Source: Opitutaceae bacterium UBA2377 (GTDB taxonomy: Bacteria; Verrucomicrobiota; Verrucomicrobiia; Opitutales; Opitutaceae). Taken from it: a stretch of 64,000 nt of DNA. Shown piece by piece: positions 1 to 8,860 of the stretch; the first letter of the stretch is position 1; each line of letters starts with the position of its first letter. The notes under the pieces were generated by a model, which had not been told where the DNA came from, searched no databases, and worked only from the letters and a program-made list of their open reading frames with translations. Both the position numbers and the translations under genes were made by a program. The stretch is taken from NCBI GenBank assembly GCA_002344205.1, contig DDSZ01000014.1, positions 62,001 to 126,000 on the forward strand, in the 5' to 3' direction.

Positions 1-518
1 ACAATGCCGCGGCCGGCGTGCTGGGCGGTTTCTGCGTCCCGCGCACAAACCCGGCGGACGGTGCCTACGTTGACTGCGTGCGCTTCGAGGTGCCGGCGGA
101 TTTGGCCTTTGTGGCCGTGTCGCCGGTCGTGGAGATTCTCACAAGCGAGTCGCGCGGGGCGTTGCCGGCCAGGATTCCGTATTTCGACGCCGTGCGCAGC
201 ATCAACAGCGCCGCCTATCTCGTGGCCGTGTTTGCCAGCCGCGACTATGCGAAGCTCCGCGATGCGGTCGCCGACTACATGCACGAGCCCTACCGGTTGC
301 CCAATATCCCGGGCGCTCAGGCGGCGCTGACCGCCGGCGTGCGGGCCGGGGCGTTGACCGGCTGGCTCAGCGGCAGCGGCTCCAGCGTGCTGTGTGTGTG
401 TGAAGCCGCGCAGGCCGAGGCCGTGCTGGGCGCGATGCGGGAACCGTTTGCGGCGGCCGGGCTCGCCTGCGAAGGCAAAGTGCTGCAGGCCGACAATGAC
501 GGCCTGCGCCTGGATTAG
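1..518 (+). CDS. thrB: Homoserine kinase, C-terminal part (gene enters from the left edge)
   Basis: This is the last 171 codons of a GHMP-family kinase that phosphorylates homoserine to O-phosphohomoserine in threonine synthesis; it acts in the cytoplasm. The visible protein opens with NAAAGVLGG, which corresponds to the segment of ThrB just after the ATP-binding motif, and carries the C-terminal GHMP motif GWLSGSGSSVLCV about 50 residues before the end. The frame is open from base 3 and the start lies outside the window. Its TAG stop overlaps the stop of the opposite-strand receiver gene in the shared bases TTAG, so the two genes converge without any spacer. The family call rests on these two motifs and the length of the C-terminal domain; another GHMP kinase is less likely. 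Confidence 0.85.
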   Translation, partial: NAAAGVLGGFCVPRTNPADGAYVDCVRFEVPADLAFVAVSPVVEILTSESRGALPARIPYFDAVRSINSAAYLVAVFASRDYAKLRDAVADYMHEPYRLPNIPGAQAALTAGVRAGALTGWLSGSGSSVLCVCEAAQAEAVLGAMREPFAAAGLACEGKVLQADNDGLRLD

Positions 519-964
519 GCGCGCACGCGCAGCGGCGACGGGTGGCCCTCAGGCCAGTAGCGCACGATCTCGTCCGTCAGCCGTTTCCAGTTGAAGGGCT
601 TGGGCAGCACCGACTTCAAGTTGGGCAGGTTGGCCAAGGCCTCGTCGGTCAGCCGCAACGGATGGCCGGTGATGATGATGTAGGCGGCCGCGGGCAGGAT
701 TTTGTGGGCCTCGGTGATGAACTCGATGCCGTTCAACTGCGGCATGAAGTAATCGGTCACGATCATGCCGGCGTCGATGCCGGGGAGCGCGGCGATCGCA
801 TCCAGCGGACGTGTGAAAGTGTGGACCGGGCAGGCAAGACTGTCGGTGAGCAGTTGGGTAAGCAACTCGGCGTAAGATTGTTCGTCATCAAGGATGACGA
901 CGGCTTTGTTGGCAGTCTGGCTCACGGGATGCGTGACCGTGGGTGATGCCGGACGAAAAATCAA
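515..964 (-). CDS. Stand-alone response regulator receiver domain protein
   Basis: The 149-residue protein is a single CheY-like receiver domain with no output domain. The acidic pair Asp26-Asp27, the phosphoacceptor Asp71 (context VTDYFMPQLNG), Thr99 (IIITG) and Lys122 (PKPF) are all present, so it should be phosphorylatable. No histidine kinase lies nearby, so its partner and output are unknown; single-domain receivers usually act by protein-protein contact or as phosphate sinks. The first 15 residues have no receiver homology, and a GTG at residue 14 (base 925) is an alternative start. The gene converges tail-to-tail with thrB and diverges from trmL across a gap of about 48 bases. Confidence 0.88.
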   Translation of the reverse strand: MIFRPASPTVTHPVSQTANKAVVILDDEQSYAELLTQLLTDSLACPVHTFTRPLDAIAALPGIDAGMIVTDYFMPQLNGIEFITEAHKILPAAAYIIITGHPLRLTDEALANLPNLKSVLPKPFNWKRLTDEIVRYWPEGHPSPLRVRA

Positions 965-1012
965 TGCGTTGCTGCGCTTGAATTTCCCCTAGTTTCCCGG
1001 GAGTTATTACCC

Positions 1013-1480
1013 ATGCTGCATGTGGTCCTGTTTCAGCCCGAGATCGCGCCCAACACCGGAAACATCGGGCGCATGTGCGCGCTCACCGGTTCGCGACTGC
1101 ACCTGATCCACCCGCTCGGGTTTGCGATCACGGACCGGAACCTGAAACGCGCCGGCATGGATTACTGGCGTTCGCTGGACGTGCATGAACATGCCGATTG
1201 GCAGGCTTTCCGGGCGAGCGCGGCCGCACCGCGGCGGCTGTGGCTTTTCACGACGAAGACGGAGCGTTCGTTTTGGGCGGCGGCCTTCGCCGATGGGGAC
1301 GGGCTGGTGTTTGGCAACGAAAGCTCGGGCGCGCCGGCCTGGCTGCACGATGAGCTGGGCGAATCCGCGCGCCTGACCATACCGCACGCCAACCCGGCCT
1401 TGCGCTCGCTCAACCTGAGCACGGCCGCCGGGATCGCGACCTACGAGGCGCTCCGGCAAACCGGGCTGGTCGGGCGCTAA
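1013..1480 (+). CDS. trmL: tRNA (cytidine/uridine-34-2'-O)-methyltransferase TrmL
   Basis: The protein (155 aa) is a minimal SPOUT-class methyltransferase that 2'-O-methylates the wobble base of tRNA-Leu isoacceptors using S-adenosylmethionine. It starts with LHVVLFQPEIAPNTGNIGRMC, the hallmark N-terminus of the YibK/TrmL family, has the GNESSGAP loop around residue 102 and ends with the knot segment LRSLNLSTAAGIATYEALRQ. Length matches the family norm. Its stop overlaps the stop of the opposite-strand ABC ATPase by two bases. It is a single-gene unit by spacing. Confidence 0.95.
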   Translation: MLHVVLFQPEIAPNTGNIGRMCALTGSRLHLIHPLGFAITDRNLKRAGMDYWRSLDVHEHADWQAFRASAAAPRRLWLFTTKTERSFWAAAFADGDGLVFGNESSGAPAWLHDELGESARLTIPHANPALRSLNLSTAAGIATYEALRQTGLVGR

Positions 1481-2457
1481 AATTCGCCAAGGCGGACGCA
1501 GGCGACCTCGCGCCCGCCATCGGGCCGCAGCGCGGGCACCGCCGCCCGGCATTTTTCCGCGGCATGCGGGCAACGGGGGTGAAAGGCGCAGCCGGCGGGC
1601 GGATTGATGGGCGAGGGCGGATCGCCGGGCAGGACAATGCGCTGGCGGGTGCGCTCGATCTCGGGGTTGGGCACCGGAATCGCGCTGACCAAGGCGCGGG
1701 TGTAGGGGTGGCGGGGATGCTCGATCACGTCCACCGCGCGGCCGATTTCCACGATCTTGCCCAGATACATCACGGCCACGCGGTCGGAGATGTGTTTCAC
1801 GACGGAAAGGTCGTGCGCGATGAAGAGCAGCGAGAGGTTCATCTTGCGCGTGAGCTGCGACAGCAGGTTGAGGATCTGCGCCTGGATCGAGACATCGAGG
1901 GCGGAGACCGGCTCGTCGGCGATGATGACCTTGGGCCGGAGGGCGAGGGCGCGGGCGATCGCAATGCGCTGCCGCTGGCCGCCGGAGAATTCATGCGGAT
2001 ATTTCTGCATGAACCGCGGTGCGAGGCCGACCAGTTGCATCAGCTCGGCCACCCGGCCCGTGGCCTCGGCGGCGGTGCAGCGGCCATGCACCAGCAGCGG
2101 CTCGGCCAGCGTGGCGAAAACGGTCATCCGGGGATTCAGGGAGGCAAAGGGATCCTGAAAAACCATCTGGAGATCATGACGCACCGCGCGGATCTCGTCG
2201 GTGGAGCCGGCCGTCAGGTTTTTGCCCTCAAGCACCACCGTGCCGCCGGTCGTGGGGACCAACTGCATGATGGTGCGGGCGAGGGTGGATTTGCCGCAGC
2301 CGGATTCGCCGACCAAGCCGAGCACCTCGCCGCGTTGCACACTCAGGGAGACGCCGTCCACGGCCTTGACCGTGCCGGTTTGTCGGCGGATCACGAAGCC
2401 TTCGTGGATGGGGAAGTGCGTCCGCACGTCCTTCAGCTCAAGAATGGTGTCGGCCAT
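1477..2457 (-). CDS. Oligopeptide/dipeptide ABC transporter ATP-binding protein (OppF/DppF type)
   Basis: The 326-residue protein is the second ATPase of a peptide- or nickel-type ABC importer. It shows Walker A GESGCGKST, the signature SGGQRQR, Walker B VIIADEP and the C-terminal oligopeptide-transporter extension with paired cysteines (GCAFHPRCPHAAEKC) that binds an Fe-S cluster in some family members. It sits 11 bases downstream of the partner ATPase and is surely cotranscribed with it. No permease or substrate-binding gene is adjacent in the window, so the substrate cannot be named. Its stop overlaps that of trmL on the other strand. Confidence 0.92.
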   Translation of the reverse strand: MADTILELKDVRTHFPIHEGFVIRRQTGTVKAVDGVSLSVQRGEVLGLVGESGCGKSTLARTIMQLVPTTGGTVVLEGKNLTAGSTDEIRAVRHDLQMVFQDPFASLNPRMTVFATLAEPLLVHGRCTAAEATGRVAELMQLVGLAPRFMQKYPHEFSGGQRQRIAIARALALRPKVIIADEPVSALDVSIQAQILNLLSQLTRKMNLSLLFIAHDLSVVKHISDRVAVMYLGKIVEIGRAVDVIEHPRHPYTRALVSAIPVPNPEIERTRQRIVLPGDPPSPINPPAGCAFHPRCPHAAEKCRAAVPALRPDGGREVACVRLGEF

Positions 2458-2468
2458 GATGGTGGGGA

Positions 2469-3443
2469 TCAGATTTCACCCGCCTGCACGCGCAGGCAGG
2501 CTTGTTCGTGGCCGGGTTTCCAAGCCGTGAGGCCGGGGGTTTCGTGACGACAACGGTCGGCGGCCTGCGGGCAGCGGGCGGCAAAGGCGCAGCCGGCGAG
2601 GGGCTTCGAAAGATCGGGCGGCATGCCCGGGATCGTGAAAAGCTCGGCACCCTTGGCCTGCAGCGAGGGGATGGATTGCTGCAGGGCGCGGGTGTAGGGA
2701 TGGCGGGGCGTGCGGAACAACTCCCGCGTATCCGCCGTCTCGACGATCCGGCCCGCATACATCACCTGCACCCGGTCGCAAAGCCCGGAGACCACGCCGA
2801 GATCGTGGGTGATGAAGATCACCGCCATACCCAGCTCCTGCTGCATCTTTTTGATGAGCTCAAGAATCTGGGCCTGCACGGTCACGTCGAGCGCGGTGGT
2901 GGGTTCGTCGGCGATCAGGATTTCCGGCCGGGTGATGAGGGCCATGGCGATCATCACGCGCTGCCGCATGCCGCCGGAGAATTCGTGCGGGTAGTAGCGG
3001 ATGCGCTTGGCGGCATCGTTGATGCCGACTGCCTCGAGCATCGCGAGGCCGCGCTGCATCGCCTCGGCCTTGGAAATCTTTTCGTGGATGAGGAGCGGCT
3101 CGATGAGCTGCTCGGAAATCCGCAGATACGGATTCAGCGAGGTCATCGGGTCCTGGAAAATCATCGCAATGCGCTTGCCGCGGATGGCGCGGGTTTGCGC
3201 GGGCGTGGCGCGGAGCAGATCCACGCCGTCAAAAACGGCGGTGCCGCTCTCGATGCGGCCGGGCGGCTGCGGGATCAACCCCATCAGCGAATAGCAGGTG
3301 ACGGATTTGCCGGAGCCGGATTCGCCGACGATGCCGAGGGTCTCACCGCGTTCCAGATCGAAGCTGACCCCGTCCACGGCCCGGTAGATGCCGTTGCGCG
3401 TGTGGAAGCAGGTGCGTAGGTCTTTGACGGAAAGCAACGGCAT
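2469..3443 (-). CDS. Oligopeptide/dipeptide ABC transporter ATP-binding protein (OppD/DppD type)
   Basis: The 324-residue protein is the first ATPase of the same importer as the downstream gene. It has Walker A GESGSGKS, the signature SGGMRQR, Walker [13 protein letters not shown] and the C-terminal cysteine extension ([15 protein letters not shown]). I place the start at the ATG at 3443 (MPLLSVKDL); an in-frame TTG five codons upstream would add MPCIR but is less likely. The gene lies about 45 bases downstream of the acyltransferase-heptosyltransferase fusion on the same strand, so it could share its transcript. The heterodimer with the OppF-type protein would energise a permease encoded elsewhere. 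Confidence 0.92.
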   Translation of the reverse strand: MPLLSVKDLRTCFHTRNGIYRAVDGVSFDLERGETLGIVGESGSGKSVTCYSLMGLIPQPPGRIESGTAVFDGVDLLRATPAQTRAIRGKRIAMIFQDPMTSLNPYLRISEQLIEPLLIHEKISKAEAMQRGLAMLEAVGINDAAKRIRYYPHEFSGGMRQRVMIAMALITRPEILIADEPTTALDVTVQAQILELIKKMQQELGMAVIFITHDLGVVSGLCDRVQVMYAGRIVETADTRELFRTPRHPYTRALQQSIPSLQAKGAELFTIPGMPPDLSKPLAGCAFAARCPQAADRCRHETPGLTAWKPGHEQACLRVQAGEI

Positions 3444-3488
3444 GCGGATGCAGGGCAAGGTGCGAGCAGGTGGCAGGTCCGGGCAATG

Positions 3489-5396
3489 CTAATTTGCCGG
3501 GGGCAGCAGCGAGGGAGCGATGGTGCGCAGTTTTTGGATCACGGTTTCCGGCGTCAGGTCCGCGAGGAGCGCGCCGCCGGTTGGCGGGCAGCCGGGTGGC
3601 TGGGCGACATGCACCGGGGCGGCAAAGACGGGGCGGGTGCGGACCGGGTTGGTGGGGCCGAAAAGCGCAAGCAAGGGCACGCCGAGCGCGTTCGCGAGAT
3701 GCATGCCGCCGGTGTCGTTCGTGACGAGCAATTCGCAGGCCGTCAGTTGGTCGCAATACTCGTCGAGGTTGGTGCGTCCGGCGAGGTCTTGCACCCGCGG
3801 GCCGAAGCCGGCGGCGATGGCGGAGGTGATGGCGCGGTCGTTGGCCGTGCCGAAGAGACGGATGGGAAGGGTGGAAGGCAGTTGGCTGATGAGGGCGCGC
3901 CAATGCGCCACGGGCCAGCGCTTCCCGGGATTGTTTTCCGAGCCTGCGATCAGGCCGATGCCGGCCGGCAGGATTTCGGCGGGCCGCTGCAATGGGGCGA
4001 GGTCGGGCGGGTGCGACAGCCCGAAATGGTTCATGAAGTTCGTCCACAGCTCGAGCTGATGGTGACGGGCCTCATCAAAATCCGCGGGCGGACGATAACC
4101 GTGGGAGAGCAGCGGGCGGGCCCGACCGGGGCGGATGATGCCGAAACGCTGCCGGCTGCCGGTCAGCCAGGCCTCGAGGTCGCCGCGCTGAGAGTTGGTA
4201 AAGAGCAGGTAATTGTCGGGGAAATGCCGGCGCAGGTTGCGGAAAAAATGAAAATAGCCCGCACCGCGCGGGGGCAGAGCCAGCAGGTGATCGCCGAGGC
4301 CGAAGCGCCGCAGCAAGGGGAGCAAGGACGCCTTGCCGATGAGGGTGATGGCGGCGTCCGGCCGGGAGGCGCGCAGGGCGCGCAACAAAGGCAGGACCAT
4401 GACCACGTCGCCGAGCCAGTTGGGCAGGCGGATGTAGAAGCGCGTCCGGCGCGGAAGACTCGTGAGTCCGCGTGCGGCCAGCTCCTGCGGCAGGAGGTTG
4501 CGCTTGGCGGCGAGCCGGTAGCGGATTTGCGGTTCGGATTGTTCGCCCCAGCGGTTGTGTGCCCAGAGCCAGCAGGCGCAGGCTTCCTCGTCGGTGGCCA
4601 GCAGGTGCTCCAGCCAACGGTTGACGGCGATCGTGATCGCACCGCTTTCGGGTTCCGCAGCGATGCGTTCGCTATGGATTTCCACCCGCCAGAAGGCCAG
4701 GCGCCGGGCGTAGAAGGCATGGGTCTGCGCGCCGGTTTTTTCCGCCAGCATGCCGGGCAGTTCGGTGGTTGAGCACACGCGATCGAACAGGAGGGTGAGC
4801 GCGCCGGTCCGGCGGGCGTTTTGGTCGAAGAGGATGGCGGCCATCCCGCGGCGCTTGAGCAGCCGCATGATGCCATGAAACCCTTCCTTGCGGGAAAGCA
4901 GCTTCATCCCGTGCAGCTCCCGCGTCTGCCGCACCCAGGTGTCCAGCGTGACATTGCGGAGCGGCCGGTAGATGGCGGCGAACTCAGGGAAGGGCCCGGG
5001 CACGGCGAGGGAGATCGCGGTCTGCACTTCCCAATAGGCCATGTGCGGTGCGGCCATGACCACCGGGAACGGCGCGGCGCGGTGGGCGGCAAACAAGTCC
5101 TTCATGGCCGGCGAGGCCGTGATCATGCCGCGCAGGCGTTCGGCGCTCAAGGCGGGCATGGCCAGCGTAAACAGGCCGGTTTCCATCAGCCGGCGGCAGC
5201 TCCGCCGCGCCATCTGCCGGCACCAGGCCGGGCCGCGATCGGGGAACGCGTGGTCGAGGTTGGAGAGCATGATCCGCCGGCGCTTGGGTTGCGTCCACCA
5301 CATCAGCTCGCCCAAGCCGATGCTCACGGCGTGGAGCAGACGCTCGGGGCAGTGGGCCAGAAGCCAGGCCAGGGATTGCAACAGGAGTTTTAGCAC
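3489..5396 (-). CDS. Fusion of a lipid A biosynthesis acyltransferase (LpxL/HtrB type) with an ADP-heptose:LPS heptosyltransferase
   Basis: The 635-residue protein has two complete enzyme domains. Residues 1-300 match the LpxL/LpxM lysophospholipid acyltransferase family, which transfers acyl chains onto Kdo-lipid A at the inner membrane: hydrophobic N-terminus, the HX4E catalytic pair His118/Glu123 (context APHMAYWE) and the DQN segment near residue 191. Residues 318-635 form a GT9 heptosyltransferase, with IRLPNWLGD at 322-330 and the ADP-heptose-binding region NDTGGMHLANALG from residue 560. There is no stop or frameshift between them, so both activities appear to be on one chain. Start is GTG. 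The gene is divergent from a second heptosyltransferase, supporting an LPS-core role. That both halves are active is inferred from motifs only. Confidence 0.9.
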   Translation of the reverse strand: MLKLLLQSLAWLLAHCPERLLHAVSIGLGELMWWTQPKRRRIMLSNLDHAFPDRGPAWCRQMARRSCRRLMETGLFTLAMPALSAERLRGMITASPAMKDLFAAHRAAPFPVVMAAPHMAYWEVQTAISLAVPGPFPEFAAIYRPLRNVTLDTWVRQTRELHGMKLLSRKEGFHGIMRLLKRRGMAAILFDQNARRTGALTLLFDRVCSTTELPGMLAEKTGAQTHAFYARRLAFWRVEIHSERIAAEPESGAITIAVNRWLEHLLATDEEACACWLWAHNRWGEQSEPQIRYRLAAKRNLLPQELAARGLTSLPRRTRFYIRLPNWLGDVVMVLPLLRALRASRPDAAITLIGKASLLPLLRRFGLGDHLLALPPRGAGYFHFFRNLRRHFPDNYLLFTNSQRGDLEAWLTGSRQRFGIIRPGRARPLLSHGYRPPADFDEARHHQLELWTNFMNHFGLSHPPDLAPLQRPAEILPAGIGLIAGSENNPGKRWPVAHWRALISQLPSTLPIRLFGTANDRAITSAIAAGFGPRVQDLAGRTNLDEYCDQLTACELLVTNDTGGMHLANALGVPLLALFGPTNPVRTRPVFAAPVHVAQPPGCPPTGGALLADLTPETVIQKLRTIAPSLLPPAN

Positions 5397-5487
5397 GCGG
5401 GCGTGGATTAAGCGTTTGATTTCAGCGGAGAAAAGCCATGAATCGTCACTTCCGCGCGGTCAAAAGGAGATTTTACCGCCGGCTTCC

Positions 5488-6453
5488 ATGACCGAGCTGC
5501 TCATCATCAAACCTTCGTCCCTTGGCGACATTGTGCACGGCCTGCAAGTGGCGACTTCGCTGAAGTCGCAGTGCAAGGACCTGCGCATCTCGTGGATCGT
5601 GCGCGACATCTTCGCGCCCTTGGTCCGGGCCTGCGAGGCGGTGGACCAGGTGCATGTCTTTGAGCGGGCGGGCGGCGCGAAGGGTTTTTTGCGGCTGATG
5701 CGCGAGGTGCGGCAGACGAAGTTCGACTACGTCTTCGACATGCAGGGCTTGCTGCGGTCGGGCCTGATGACCTCACGGGCGCGGGCCGCGAAGAAAGTCG
5801 GGCGCACCGATGCGCGCGAGATGGCGGGAATGTTTTATGACCTGAAAGTGCCGTTGCCGCCGGAAGGCCGCCGGAGCCATGCGCTGGACATTCTCCTGCA
5901 GTTTTGCCCCGTGCTCGGGGCCAAGCCCGAACTGCGGGGTAAGCTCAAGTTTCGGGAAGTTGACCAACTGAACCTCAGTTTTGCGGAAGGCCGCGGCGGC
6001 ACGAAGCCCATCCTGATGTTTCCGGACAGCCGCGGGGTGGAGAAAAAGTGGGGCGGGTTCCGGCAGCTCACCGAGCTGCTGGTGCGGGCGAGCCGCACGC
6101 GCAAGGTCATCTGGGCCGGCAACAACTACCTGCCCAACAAAAGCATCCTGCCGGCGGCCCAGTTTCTCAACCTCACCGGCAACACCAGCCTCGTCTCGCT
6201 GCCGGCGCTCATCGAGCGTTCGGACTGGGTCATTTCCAACGACAGCGGCCCGATGCATCTGGCGGCGGCGCTCGGGGTGAAGACGCTCGCGGTCTTCGGC
6301 CCCACGGACCCGCGGAATTTTGGTCCCTATCCGCTGACGGCCCCGACCAATTTTGTGGTCCAGGCGCCGGCCGGTGAACTGAAGCTGTTGCAGGCGAAGG
6401 AAGTTTACGCCCGTTTCCTCAAGGCTGACGGCCCTGCCCACAAAAAACGCTGA
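5488..6453 (+). CDS. LPS core heptosyltransferase (GT9, WaaC/RfaC-like)
   Basis: The 321-residue protein is a GT9 glycosyltransferase that adds an ADP-activated heptose to the LPS inner core on the cytoplasmic face of the inner membrane. The N-terminus reads TELLIIKPSSLGDIVHGLQV, the typical SLGD motif of heptosyltransferase I, and the donor-binding stretch SNDSGPMHLAAALGVKTLAVFGPTDP sits near residue 250. I chose the ATG at 5488; the longer open frame upstream has no family similarity. An AAAGGAGA stretch lies about 16 bases upstream, rather far for a ribosome-binding site. serS follows 4 bases after the stop, suggesting cotranscription. Which heptose position it serves cannot be read from the sequence. 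Confidence 0.88.
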   Translation: MTELLIIKPSSLGDIVHGLQVATSLKSQCKDLRISWIVRDIFAPLVRACEAVDQVHVFERAGGAKGFLRLMREVRQTKFDYVFDMQGLLRSGLMTSRARAAKKVGRTDAREMAGMFYDLKVPLPPEGRRSHALDILLQFCPVLGAKPELRGKLKFREVDQLNLSFAEGRGGTKPILMFPDSRGVEKKWGGFRQLTELLVRASRTRKVIWAGNNYLPNKSILPAAQFLNLTGNTSLVSLPALIERSDWVISNDSGPMHLAAALGVKTLAVFGPTDPRNFGPYPLTAPTNFVVQAPAGELKLLQAKEVYARFLKADGPAHKKR

Positions 6454-6457
6454 CTCC

Positions 6458-7729
6458 ATGCTCGATCCAAAAATTTTGCGCGAATCCCCCGATCTCATCC
6501 GGGCGGCCCTGGCCAAGAAACATCTCGATGCGGCCCCACTGGAGCGGGCGCAGGCAAACGATCAGGCCTGGCGCCATGTCCTGGGCGAAGTGGAGCAGTT
6601 GCGCGCCAGCCAGAAGGGCACCAATAATGCGATGGCGGCGCTCGCGAAAGGCTCGCCGGAATTTATCGCGAAGGTGCAGGAGATGAAGGCGGTGTCCACT
6701 GAGATCAAGGCGAAGGAGGAAAGCCTCAAGCACCTTGAGGAAAAGTGGCGGGCTTCGATGCTGGAACTGCCCAATCTTCCGCATGCCAGTGTGCCGGAGG
6801 GCCGCACACCGGAGGAAAACGTGGTCTTCGCCACGCAGGGCGATCCCGCCGCGGTGGGTGCACACGCCCGGCCGCACTGGGAAATCCCCGGTTTCGAACG
6901 GCTGTTCGACTTTGGCCGCGGGGCCAAGGTCACCGGGGCGGGCTTCCCGTTTTTTGTCGGCGACGGCGCGCGGATGTCGCGGGCGCTGCTGCAATTCTTC
7001 CTCGAGGAAAACACGCGGGCGGGCTACATTGAGGTCAGTCCGCCGATCTTTGTGAATGCGGCCAGCGCCACGGCGACCGGGCAATTGCCGGACAAGGAAG
7101 GTCAGATGTATGAGACGCTCGACAAGCTTTACGCGGTGCCGACGGCGGAGGTGCCGCTGACCAATTTTTTTCGTGACGAAATCATCGAGGAAAGCGCGCT
7201 GCCGGTTTACCGCTGCGCCTACACGCCGTGCTTTCGCCGCGAAGCCGGCAGCTACGGCAAGGATGTGCGCGGCCTGAACCGCGTGCACCAGTTCGACAAG
7301 GTCGAGCTGCTCAAGTGGGTCCAGCCGGAGACGAGCTACGACGAGCTCGAAAAATTGCGCGCCGACGCGGAGCGGCTGCTCCAAAAGCTGGAGCTGCCCT
7401 ACCGGGTGCTGCTGATGTGCGGCGGCGACCTTGGCTTTGCGCAGGCAAAAAAATACGACCTGGAGGTCTGGGCCGCCGGTCAGAAGCGCTGGCTGGAGGT
7501 TTCCAGTTGCAGCAACTTTGAGGCGTTTCAGGCCCGTCGGGCCCAGATCCGCTATCGGCCCAAGGCCACCGGCAAGCCCGAGCTGGTCCACACGCTGAAC
7601 GGTTCGGGCCTCGCCGTGCCGCGGGTGCTGGCGGCCTTGCTGGAAAACAATCTGCAGGCCGACGGGCGCGTGCGGATTCCCGCCGCCCTGCAATCCTATT
7701 TCGGCAAGGAGTATCTCAGTTTCGACTGA
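6458..7729 (+). CDS. serS: Seryl-tRNA synthetase
   Basis: The 423-residue protein charges tRNA-Ser (and tRNA-Sec where present) with serine in the cytoplasm. Residues 1-105 form the long antiparallel coiled-coil tRNA-binding arm, here with a QKGTNNAMAALAKG turn. The class II catalytic core follows: motif 2 with the conserved CFRREAGSYGKDVRGLNRVHQFDKVE context around residue 255 and motif 3 HTLNGSGLAVPRVLAALLENN near residue 385. Length is normal for bacterial SerRS. It sits between waaC-like and tilS with very short spacers, so the three genes probably form one transcript. Confidence 0.97.
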   Translation: MLDPKILRESPDLIRAALAKKHLDAAPLERAQANDQAWRHVLGEVEQLRASQKGTNNAMAALAKGSPEFIAKVQEMKAVSTEIKAKEESLKHLEEKWRASMLELPNLPHASVPEGRTPEENVVFATQGDPAAVGAHARPHWEIPGFERLFDFGRGAKVTGAGFPFFVGDGARMSRALLQFFLEENTRAGYIEVSPPIFVNAASATATGQLPDKEGQMYETLDKLYAVPTAEVPLTNFFRDEIIEESALPVYRCAYTPCFRREAGSYGKDVRGLNRVHQFDKVELLKWVQPETSYDELEKLRADAERLLQKLELPYRVLLMCGGDLGFAQAKKYDLEVWAAGQKRWLEVSSCSNFEAFQARRAQIRYRPKATGKPELVHTLNGSGLAVPRVLAALLENNLQADGRVRIPAALQSYFGKEYLSFD

Positions 7730-7743
7730 GAGGCCGGATACCC

Positions 7744-8781
7744 ATGAATTTGCTGCGGCAGAGATGGGAAGCGCGGGCAACCCGTCTCGCGGCGCTGCTG
7801 CCTCCCGCGCGCTGGCAGCCAGAGGTGACGGCATGGGTTGAAACCAGACGCACGCGGCGGGAGCCCTGGGTCATCGCGTTTTCCGGCGGCGCGGATTCGC
7901 TGGCCCTGCTTCTCCTGCTCTGGGCGCACCGGCCGGAACACCGGAAGCAAATGACGGCGCTGCATTACAATCACCGACTCCGTGGTGCGGCAGCGGACCG
8001 GGATGAGGCCTTCTGCCGCGGCGTGTGCCGGGCACTGGGAGTTGCGTTTTATTGCGGCCGGCCGCGCCAGGGACGGATCCTGAAGGGAGAGGAGGGGGCC
8101 CGCGAGGCGCGGTTTGAATTTTTCCATCGCAAGATGCAGGTGCTGGGCGCGCGCATCCTCTGGCTGGGCCAGCAACAGAATGATGTGGCGGAAACGATGC
8201 TTATGCGGCTCGCGCGCGGCAGCGGTTTGGCAGGATTGGCCGCGCCGCGGCCGGTGCAGCCGATGCCCGGGCGACGGGTGCATCTGCGGCCGCTGCTGGA
8301 CTTGAAGCACGCGGAATTGGTGACGGCGCTGCAAACGCTGCGCATTCCCTGGCGGGAAGATGCCAGCAACCGGGGCGGGGAGTTCTTTCGCAACCGGATC
8401 CGGCATGCGGTCGTGCCCGCGTGGCAGGCGGCCGCAGGCCGCGATGCCGTGGCGGGAGCGGCGCTTTCGCGCCGGCTGCTTGCGGAGGATGAGACGGCGC
8501 TGGAGCACTGGCTCGACACGCTGACACCGCTTGATCGCCGCGGGCGGCTGCAATTGCCGAATTTGCGGAGCGCGCCGCGGGCCCTGATGCGCAGGGCCCT
8601 GCATCGCTGGCTGCTGCGGCAGGAGTTGGCCGGCCGGTTGTCGCGACAGGGCTTCGAGGGATTGCTTGCCCTGCTCATCAGGGGAACGCCCTCACGGTTC
8701 AGCCTTGGCACGGAAGGATTTGCGGTGATCCATGAAGACCGGTTGGTCTTCGTTCGGGGGCACAGGAAATCAGTGCGATAA
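7744..8781 (+). CDS. tilS: tRNA(Ile)-lysidine synthase
   Basis: The 345-residue protein converts cytidine-34 of the AUA-reading tRNA-Ile to lysidine, using ATP and lysine, and so is normally essential. The PP-loop SGGADS lies at residues 47-52, followed by HYNHRLRG and the substrate region [11 protein letters not shown] near residue 218. At 345 residues it is shorter than the E. coli enzyme (432 aa), with little room for the C-terminal TilS-C domain, as in several other phyla. It begins 14 bases after serS and its 3' end lies about 80 bases ahead of ftsH, an order (tilS-ftsH) conserved in many bacteria. Confidence 0.93.
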   Translation: MNLLRQRWEARATRLAALLPPARWQPEVTAWVETRRTRREPWVIAFSGGADSLALLLLLWAHRPEHRKQMTALHYNHRLRGAAADRDEAFCRGVCRALGVAFYCGRPRQGRILKGEEGAREARFEFFHRKMQVLGARILWLGQQQNDVAETMLMRLARGSGLAGLAAPRPVQPMPGRRVHLRPLLDLKHAELVTALQTLRIPWREDASNRGGEFFRNRIRHAVVPAWQAAAGRDAVAGAALSRRLLAEDETALEHWLDTLTPLDRRGRLQLPNLRSAPRALMRRALHRWLLRQELAGRLSRQGFEGLLALLIRGTPSRFSLGTEGFAVIHEDRLVFVRGHRKSVR

Positions 8782-8860
8782 TGGCCGGGATTCCTGCTCC
8801 GTTCAATTGACTTGCAGGAGTGGAACCCACACCTTCCTTCAACACTCCAATCCATTTATA

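Noticed and set aside
8807..8830. TTGACT before ftsH as a promoter -35 box
   Set aside because: No acceptable -10 element is found 16-18 bases downstream.
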